Positions 1 to 3,925 of a stretch of DNA of 5,164 nucleotides are shown piece after piece. How positions within the stretch are numbered: the first letter of the stretch is position 1; each line of letters begins with the position of its first letter. The position numbers were made by a program, and so were the translations under genes. Source of the DNA: Treponema sp. (lineage in GTDB: Bacteria; Spirochaetota; Spirochaetia; Treponematales; Breznakiellaceae); NCBI GenBank assembly GCA_031258265.1, contig JAIRNB010000104.1, forward strand, positions 1 to 5,164, given 5' to 3'. Below the pieces are notes generated by a model. It did no database searches. It saw nothing but the letters and a program-made list of their open reading frames with translations, and was not told the origin of the DNA.

Positions 1-61
1 TGATTCTCCGTCTTTCTTCCAGCGCTGTTCTACTCAGCTTCCTACCGTCCTGCTTTTCCAT
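1..61 (-). CDS. IS630-family transposase, N-terminal fragment (runs off the left edge)
   Basis: Reading the minus strand from an ATG at 61-59 gives 20 open codons, beginning MEKQDGRKLS and ending ALEERRRI at the window edge. The GRxLxxxALEERRRI pattern matches the start of the transposase in the neighbouring IS630 copy (about 970-915), so this is the N-terminal helix-turn-helix region of a second, related transposase. IS630 transposases are DDE-type enzymes of the Tc1/mariner superfamily that cut and paste at TA dinucleotides. The start is supported by an alignable ATGGAA in both copies and by its position about 57 bases inside a terminal repeat (105-118). Whether the rest of the gene is intact cannot be seen. 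The family call rests on similarity to the adjacent copy, since the fragment itself is short. Confidence 0.72.
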   Translation of the reverse strand, partial: MEKQDGRKLSRTALEERRRI

Positions 62-92
62 TCCCCAATCATATCATCATTTCCATTTCATG

Positions 93-977
93 TCAATTTG
101 TATCTTGCCGGGTCAGTAAATCAGGACTATAAGGAGGTAAATAAAATATTTCTATCCTTTCTTTGTTCTTTTCTACCCATTCTATAAGTATCTTGCTGTG
201 GTACGTTTTCGCATTGTCCAATATTAAAAATACTTTGTTCCTTTTATTCCTGATTAACCGTTTCACAAAATTAATAACCTTCCCCCCGCTAATACCGCCT
301 TCATGCAATTTCCAAAATACTTTCCCCCTATTGGTTATCGCTGACACCATACTGACGTTTTCTTTCTTTTCTGTCCTGTTTACTACAGGCGCTTTGCCCT
401 TGGGCGCATAACCTCTCCCCCTTACGTCACCTGCCTTGATCGTAGTCTCGCCACCCCAATAAATCTCCCCCTTCCCCCTTTTTGCCAGCCTTTTTATCCG
501 GGGATAGCTGTTTTCCAGCCATTCCCTCACCTTTTCTCCATCCCTTTCATAAGCGTATTTTACCGGTTTCTGCGGTGTATATCCCCATCTTTTCAGGTAT
601 TCTCCCACCGTTCGGATAGGCATATCAATACCGCATTCCTTCCTGATAAGCAACTTCACCGTTTCTCTCGTCCAGAGGACAAAATCAAACTTCATCTGGT
701 CCGGATATTTATCGGTTATCAATTTCTTTATCCTTTTTTTCTTGTTGTTCCGTTAATGTCCTCCCGTTGCCAAACTTATTCCCTCTCGGCTGTACCTGAA
801 ACACATCGTCTTTACATTTTTTGTATTTATGCCATAACGGATAGATCGCCTGCCTTGAACAGCCTGTCGCCACGACAATTTCATCCTCACTATATCCGCT
901 CTCTTTCATGCGAATTATTATTCTCCGCCTTTCCTCAAGTGCTGACGCCGTTAATGCCCTTCCTCTATTTGTTCCAT
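93..977 (-). pseudogene. IS630-family transposase, decayed and interrupted
   Basis: Two minus-strand frames together make one transposase. The N-terminal part (stop at 709-711) has a helix-turn-helix-like segment with ESGYSEDEIVVATGCSRQAI. The C-terminal part (722-93) holds the RNase H-like DDE domain: YLKRWGYTPQKP, then GRGYAPKGKAPVV, LILDNAKTYHSK and LPPYSPDL. Four defects are visible. The ATG at 977-975 is out of frame with the conserved N-terminus. The frames are offset at a run of seven A (plus-strand T7, 734-740); removing one A gives a continuous EQQEKRIKKLITDKYPDQ. The family's usual Gly-Asp-Glu near the first catalytic Asp reads Gly-Gly-Glu (codon 450-452). Finally, the protein leaves its own sequence after SPDL and ends in the inner copy's terminal repeat, losing the third catalytic acidic residue. 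Slippage at A7 could restore one frame, but the other lesions argue that the gene is dead. Confidence 0.86.
105..118 (-). repeat. Terminal inverted repeat of the inner IS630 copy, with TA target
   Basis: On the minus strand the element end reads TACTGACCCGGCAA. It aligns with TACTGGCCAGGCAA at the end of the outer copy (1041-1028), and the similarity continues patchily toward both start codons, for example a shared ATTGAC at 97-92 and 1014-1009. TA at 117-118 is the presumed target dinucleotide. The matching repeat at the far end of the element is outside the window, so this repeat is inferred from the comparison between copies. Confidence 0.65.
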
Positions 978-1041
978 GTATTTTATTAAACTACTATTTC
1001 AACTCCCTGTCAATACCTATATAATAATTGCCTGGCCAGTA
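118..1041 (-). mobile_element. IS630-family element (outer copy), interrupted by a second IS630
   Basis: This element carries the decayed transposase at 93-977. Its transposase-start end is at TA 1040-1041, with terminal sequence TACTGGCCAGGCAA on the minus strand, about 64 bases before the start codon. Its other end is missing here: at TA 117-118 the sequence changes into the terminal repeat of a related IS630 copy. The remaining C-terminal coding sequence and second terminal repeat would be expected to the left of the inner copy, outside the window. The element sits about 20 bases past the terminator of the small secreted-protein gene and disrupts no visible host gene. Confidence 0.78.
1028..1041 (-). 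repeat. Terminal inverted repeat of the outer IS630 copy, with TA target
   Basis: On the minus strand this reads TACTGGCCAGGCAA and matches the end of the inner copy (118-105) at 12 of 14 positions. TA at 1040-1041 marks the junction with flanking DNA, consistent with the TA duplication made by IS630 elements. The partner repeat is not in the window. Confidence 0.65.
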
Positions 1042-1060
1042 AACCAAAGAGGTTACGCCC

Positions 1061-1094
1061 AAAAAAACCACCTCTGCTGTTTGACAGGGGTGGT
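1061..1094 (-). terminator. Rho-independent terminator after the small secreted-protein gene
   Basis: On the minus strand, ACCACCCCTG (1094-1085) pairs with CAGAGGTGGT (1076-1067) to form a 10-bp stem with one G-T pair and an 8-base loop. It is followed directly by a run of T (1066-1061). This is a textbook intrinsic terminator lying 88 bases past the stop codon of the gene at 1182-1484. It may also end transcription from the lipoprotein gene further upstream. Confidence 0.88.
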
Positions 1095-1181
1095 AATCAG
1101 TTTCAAGATTATTTGCATTCACATTCAAAAAATCAGTAGCCGATGGCAACTACAGATCATTTATTGTGAAACGCCAATTTT

Positions 1182-1484
1182 TTATTCTGAAATTTTGCAC
1201 GCCACGTCTGAATAACCTGAGATCTCAACTCCGCCATCTGCACGATAGGTGGTTGAACCATATGGACGTAAAGAGAATGAAAACCAATATTCTCCAGTCC
1301 AATCGGTTCCTGGCCGTTTGAGATTGATACAAACATCCCCTGAAACATTTTTATTGGTATCGTTTTTTACAGTTAGCGTAGTACTTGTTCTGCTTATTGA
1401 CACCCCTTCGGCGGCAAATACGATTCCAACCCCAACAAGTGCAAGAAGCAACACTGCAACGACAACAGTTTTTTTGTTTCTCAT
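1182..1484 (-). CDS. Small secreted protein of unknown function
   Basis: This is a 100-residue protein with a classic signal peptide: basic N-terminus MRNKK, a hydrophobic stretch at residues 6-23, and a likely signal peptidase I site near VFA/AEG at residues 24-25. The mature part is about 75 residues, rich in Ser, Thr and Gly with alternating hydrophobic residues, which suggests a small beta-strand domain. It has two cysteines (52 and 96) that could form a disulfide after export. An ATG three codons upstream (1493) is also in frame, but GAAAGG touches it directly. The same GAAAGG lies nine bases before the ATG at 1484, a usable spacing, so 1484 is preferred. The gene follows the lipoprotein gene on the same strand after a 174-base gap and ends at a strong terminator. 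I do not recognise the family. Confidence 0.75.
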   Translation of the reverse strand: MRNKKTVVVAVLLLALVGVGIVFAAEGVSISRTSTTLTVKNDTNKNVSGDVCINLKRPGTDWTGEYWFSFSLRPYGSTTYRADGGVEISGYSDVACKISE

Positions 1485-1658
1485 CTTGTACATCCTTTCA
1501 TAAGTTTACTCTCATTATGGGGAGCAAAATATTGCAACTCATACAAGTCGCTTTTTAAACTGTTGGAACTTTAAAACATCGCTTTGTGCCATCGGAACGC
1601 TGTTTATAATGTTTCCCAGTTTTTTCAAAAGCCAAGTCCCATATCAAATGTCTTAAAC

Positions 1659-2015
1659 CTATCTATTTCTAAATGTGACATGGGTAAAGTCAGATCGATA
1701 CACCAAAACTTTATCTGCTGGTATGTACCTGACATCGGTAATGGGTATGTTTTTATTGAACTTTCCATTTGCGCTGCCACCGTTTGAGGACAATGTGGTG
1801 GTGTTGCCTTTCGAATCCCATATCGTAACATCATATGAACTTTCGTTCCAGAAATAATAAGTCAGCCCTTCCTCGTTTCTGCTACTATGACTGTCAGCAT
1901 AGGCGGAACCGCCGTAGTCAAAAAATGACCCCATAGATCCACATCCCTTAAGAACCATGAGTGAGAGCCCAAGGGCTATCATTTCCAAACGGAAAAACCC
2001 CTTTATTTCTTTCAT
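1659..2015 (-). CDS. Small putative lipoprotein of unknown function
   Basis: This is a 118-residue protein. It has a basic N-terminus (MKEIKGFFR), a hydrophobic core at residues 12-22 and a lipobox-like LKGC with Cys at 25. Lys at the -2 position is unusual for enterobacterial lipoboxes, but spirochaetal lipoboxes are known to be looser. The predicted mature protein therefore starts at a lipidated Cys25 and is membrane-anchored. The remainder is Ser/Asn/Gly-rich with strand-like segments (TYYFWNESSYDVTIWDS, then DKVLVYRSDFTHVTF) and contains no other cysteine. The ATG at 2015 is chosen because AGGAG lies seven bases before it; the frame stays open 18 codons further upstream, to an ATG at 2069, without such a site. 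It is divergent from the XRE regulator gene at 2299. Function is unknown. From memory it resembles short beta-rich treponemal lipoproteins, which I cannot verify here. Confidence 0.74.
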   Translation of the reverse strand: MKEIKGFFRLEMIALGLSLMVLKGCGSMGSFFDYGGSAYADSHSSRNEEGLTYYFWNESSYDVTIWDSKGNTTTLSSNGGSANGKFNKNIPITDVRYIPADKVLVYRSDFTHVTFRNR

Positions 2016-2020
2016 TAAAG

Positions 2021-2027
2021 TTCTCCT
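2021..2027 (-). promoter_or_regulatory. Ribosome binding site that sets the lipoprotein start
   Basis: On the minus strand, AAGGAGA precedes the ATG at 2015 with about six to seven bases between, a near-ideal Shine-Dalgarno site. It supports starting at MKEIKG rather than at the upstream in-frame ATG at 2069. Confidence 0.7.
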
Positions 2028-2081
2028 TGAAGCATCATCAATCTTTGACCTGTACAGACCAAATATCAAAACCGGACTTCC

Positions 2082-2109
2082 CCTATAGGGTTTTCTGGTT
2101 TTTGATCAA
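2082..2109 (-). promoter_or_regulatory. Possible promoter for the lipoprotein gene
   Basis: On the minus strand, TTGATC (2109-2104) and TATAGG (2087-2082) are 16 bases apart, each matching the sigma-70 consensus at four of six positions. They lie about 70 bases upstream of the lipoprotein start, just downstream (in the direction of transcription) of the inverted repeat at 2114-2143. The matches are modest, so this is a candidate only. Confidence 0.35.
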
Positions 2110-2113
2110 TGAA

Positions 2114-2143
2114 AATGGGTCAAAATGACCCATTTGACCCATT
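2114..2143. promoter_or_regulatory. Candidate operator: 11-bp inverted repeat with a third half-site
   Basis: AATGGGTCAAA (2114-2124) and TTTGACCCATT (2133-2143) are exact reverse complements separated by eight bases. The spacer and its borders contain another TGACCCAT (2126-2133), so three copies of the same 8-base half-site occur: one inverted (2115-2122) and two direct (2126-2133 and 2135-2142). The site lies between the divergent lipoprotein and XRE regulator genes, next to a possible -35 box (2109-2104). Clustered symmetric half-sites in such a position are typical of a dimeric repressor or activator site, plausibly for the regulator encoded at 2299. Binding itself is inferred. Confidence 0.5.
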
Positions 2144-2298
2144 GTAGCTACGCTTATTCAGGCTAAGGATGTTTTTCTGAAATTCCGCTGGACTTTCAAA
2201 ACAATCGCCTTAGCAAGCAACTAATAGTCAATAATATTGCATATAGGACAATTAGTCAAGTCGGAGAAAGTAGATATCATTATTTTTTAGACACATAA

Positions 2299-2640
2299 AT
2301 GGAGAAAACAGAAAATCTTAAAGACATTCTTTCTAAAAACTTACGGGAGAATCGCCGGAAATGCGGCTTCTCACAGGAACAACTGGCTGAAAAGGCCGGA
2401 ATTTCTACCCAATATCTCGCCATGATTGAAATTGCCCGAAAATTTCCCACATCGGAAGTCCTTGAACGGCTGGCCAGGGCAATGGGTATAAAGGTCTATG
2501 AACTTTTTTTGATTGATTATTCCCCCAGGGAAGCACTTGAACGTTTAGAACAGTCTATCATTGCCAATATTGAGCAAGTTGTGAGAAAAACCATACAAGA
2601 TACCCTCGCCAACGGCTGTGAAGGAAAGGAAAAGGTTTAA
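2299..2640 (+). CDS. XRE-family helix-turn-helix transcriptional regulator
   Basis: This is a 113-residue DNA-binding protein. Residues 10-70 form a Cro/C1-type (HTH_3) domain: LRENRRKCGFSQEQLAEKAG, then the turn and recognition helix around STQYLAMIEIARKFPTSEVL, then LARAMGIKVYELF. The C-terminal 40 residues (SPREALERLEQSIIANIEQV onward) look like one amphipathic helix that could serve for dimerisation. No enzymatic or ligand domain is present, so it is probably a small homodimeric regulator. A TAA codon lies directly before the ATG, which rules out an upstream in-frame start. There is no good ribosome binding site, so expression may be low or unusual. It is divergent from the small lipoprotein gene, and the inverted repeat at 2114-2143 in the shared intergenic region is its most likely target. 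Its target genes are otherwise unknown. Confidence 0.9.
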   Translation: MEKTENLKDILSKNLRENRRKCGFSQEQLAEKAGISTQYLAMIEIARKFPTSEVLERLARAMGIKVYELFLIDYSPREALERLEQSIIANIEQVVRKTIQDTLANGCEGKEKV

Positions 2641-2905
2641 TCCTCCCTGGCGAAAGCCATGGAACGCAGTCCGCAGACTCGCAGTATCCCCGCGGAACTT
2701 TCCGCCCTGCTGGACAGCCTGTAAAGTCCGGCCGGGACCGGTGACTGACACCGCGGGGGGGTAGTGGAGTAGACCGGACCGGGCAAAGCCCGGGAGGACT
2801 ACGCAACGAGGGGGGGCCACGTCAAAAAGAGCTGCGCCCGGATCGCTATAGCCCCCGGCTTTTGGAATCTATATGCCCCCCCCTTAATCTGTTAGCATTA
2901 GAATC
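2641..2905 (+). other. GC-rich, hairpin-dense spacer without a confident gene
   Basis: This 265-base gap between the XRE gene and xdhC is much richer in G+C than the regulator gene and has long G and C runs. Local inverted repeats follow one another: TGGC-GAAA-GCCA (2648-2659), GCGGA-ACTT-TCCGC (2692-2705), CGGTG-actga-CACCG (2739-2753) and CCGGGC-AAA-GCCCGG (2779-2793). GTCCGG (2726-2731) could also pair with CCGGAC (2774-2779). A 21-codon ORF (2659-2724, MERSPQTRSI...) lies in the same frame as the regulator and has no clear ribosome binding site. The region could be a structured RNA leader for the molybdenum genes, degenerate coding sequence, or simple spacer. I could not match it to the Moco, cobalamin or RNase P RNA patterns I know. 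Confidence 0.4.
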
Positions 2906-3925
2906 ATGTTTAAGACTCTCCTGGACAGAATGGCGGCGGGTATGGATACCATGCTGGTCACCGTTATCGCCGATGTGGGTTCCAGTCCCCGGAGCGCCGG
3001 GGCCCACATGCTTGCCGGCAGGGAGGGCAGGGTCTTTGGCACTATCGGGGGCGGGACGCTGGAATACCGGGTCCTGCAGCTGGCCGGGGAATTGCTGGAA
3101 TTACAAGAATCGCGGGTAAAAACCTACCGGCTGTATCCGAATGACGAGGAAGACCTGGGGATGATCTGCGGCGGGGATGTGGAGCTTTACTTTCAGTTCA
3201 TGCGGGGCGGGGATGAAAGGCTCATGGCCTTTATGGGGGAAATTCTTGCCCATCTGGAAAGGGATGAGGATACCTGGCTTTTTACCGATTTGAGTAATCC
3301 CGAAAGCTGGACCATGGCCCTGTACACCGCCGCTGCGCCGCCCCGGGGAATGGAGCTTAGCGGGGATAATATAAAAGCCCTGGCGCGGAACAGGGGGGTG
3401 CTGGTAAAAACCGGCGGCCGCTGTTTATACGGTGAACCTATCAATTTCGCGGGGAAGGTCTTTATATTCGGCGGGGGGCATGTGGCCCAGGCGTTGACGC
3501 CGGTATTGAGCGCCCTGGCCTTTCGCTGCGTCATCTTTGACAACCGGAAGGAATTTGCCAGCCGGGAGCTGTTCCCCACGGCCTATGATGTGGTGGCCGG
3601 TGATTACGAGGATATTTATAAAAGCATAGAGACCGGCCCCAATGATTATATCGTGATTGTTACCCACGCCTATGATCTTGTTGTATTGCGCCAGGTTATT
3701 GCCCGGAACCATGCGTATACCGGGGTTATAGGCAGTAAGGGAAAAATCGCCGCGGTAAAACGACTGCTCAGCTCCGGGGGAATAGCCGGGGAAATTTTAG
3801 ACAGATTGAATGCCCCTATCGGCCTTCCGATACATTCCGAGACTCCCGAAGAAATAGCGATCAGCATTGCGGGAGAGATGATACAGCGCCGGGCGGAAAG
3901 GAGGGAACCGCGTTATGGAATTTGA
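2906..3925 (+). CDS. xdhC: XdhC/CoxI-family molybdenum hydroxylase maturation protein
   Basis: This is a 339-residue cytoplasmic protein with both parts of the family. The N-terminal XdhC/CoxI domain has VTVIADVGSSPRSAGAHML (18-36), GTIGGGTLE (45-53) and LGMICGGDVELYF (84-96). The C-terminal Rossmann-like domain has VFIFGGGHVAQAL (185-197), a conserved YTGVIGSKGK and GLPIHSETPEEIAISIA near the end. In characterised systems (Rhodobacter XdhC) such proteins bind molybdenum cofactor, aid its sulfuration and hand it to xanthine dehydrogenase-type enzymes; they are not subunits of the finished enzyme. The ATG at 2906 is the first usable start after an in-frame TAA at 2885, though no good ribosome binding site precedes it. 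The next gene overlaps it by 11 bases, so the two are co-translated. The target hydroxylase is not in the window. Confidence 0.93.
   Translation: MFKTLLDRMAAGMDTMLVTVIADVGSSPRSAGAHMLAGREGRVFGTIGGGTLEYRVLQLAGELLELQESRVKTYRLYPNDEEDLGMICGGDVELYFQFMRGGDERLMAFMGEILAHLERDEDTWLFTDLSNPESWTMALYTAAAPPRGMELSGDNIKALARNRGVLVKTGGRCLYGEPINFAGKVFIFGGGHVAQALTPVLSALAFRCVIFDNRKEFASRELFPTAYDVVAGDYEDIYKSIETGPNDYIVIVTHAYDLVVLRQVIARNHAYTGVIGSKGKIAAVKRLLSSGGIAGEILDRLNAPIGLPIHSETPEEIAISIAGEMIQRRAERREPRYGI
3897..3905 (+). promoter_or_regulatory. Strong ribosome binding site for the moeA-like gene, inside xdhC
   Basis: AAAGGAGGG lies nine bases before the ATG at 3915 and within the last codons of xdhC. It fixes the downstream start and, with the 11-base overlap, points to translational coupling. 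Confidence 0.82.

Larger units (their letters stand above)
1..118 (-). mobile_element. IS630-family element (inner copy), right-hand part only
   Basis: This is the end of an IS630-type element whose transposase starts at 61 and reads leftwards out of the window. Its outer boundary is set by a terminal sequence read on the minus strand as TACTGACCCGGCAA (118-105), which matches the end of the second copy (1041-1028) at 12 of 14 positions. The boundary falls inside the transposase reading frame of the other copy, directly after its SPDL motif and at a TA, the known IS630 target. The other end and the second TA lie outside the window. Confidence 0.7.

Noticed and set aside
1127..1153. Second terminator-like hairpin on the minus strand (GTA/GCC with GGC/TAC and a T-run) before the main terminator.
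   Set aside because: The stem is only six pairs with a three-base bulge, and the T-run is separated from it by several bases. The terminator at 1061-1094 is far stronger.
1550..1655. Minus-strand open stretch of about 30 codons (includes FEKTGKHYKQRSDGTKRC) between the lipoprotein and secreted-protein genes.
   Set aside because: It has no ATG start, no ribosome binding site and no recognisable family, and it is short enough to be chance. A remnant gene cannot be excluded.
2225..2259. Direct repeat TAGTCAA (2225-2231 and 2253-2259) upstream of the XRE gene.
   Set aside because: Two 7-base copies in AT-rich DNA are likely chance, and there is no symmetry or third copy.
2210..2280. Possible promoters for the XRE gene (TTAGCA-16-TAATAT at 2210-2237; TATCAT at 2275-2280).
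   Set aside because: The first pair matches consensus at only four of six positions in each box, and TATCAT lacks a partner -35. None stands out enough to annotate.
2641..2905. Known riboswitch or RNA classes (Moco, cobalamin, RNase P) considered for the GC-rich spacer.
   Set aside because: Short matches such as AAAGTCCGG recall RNase P, but the required conserved cores are absent, so no known class was assigned.
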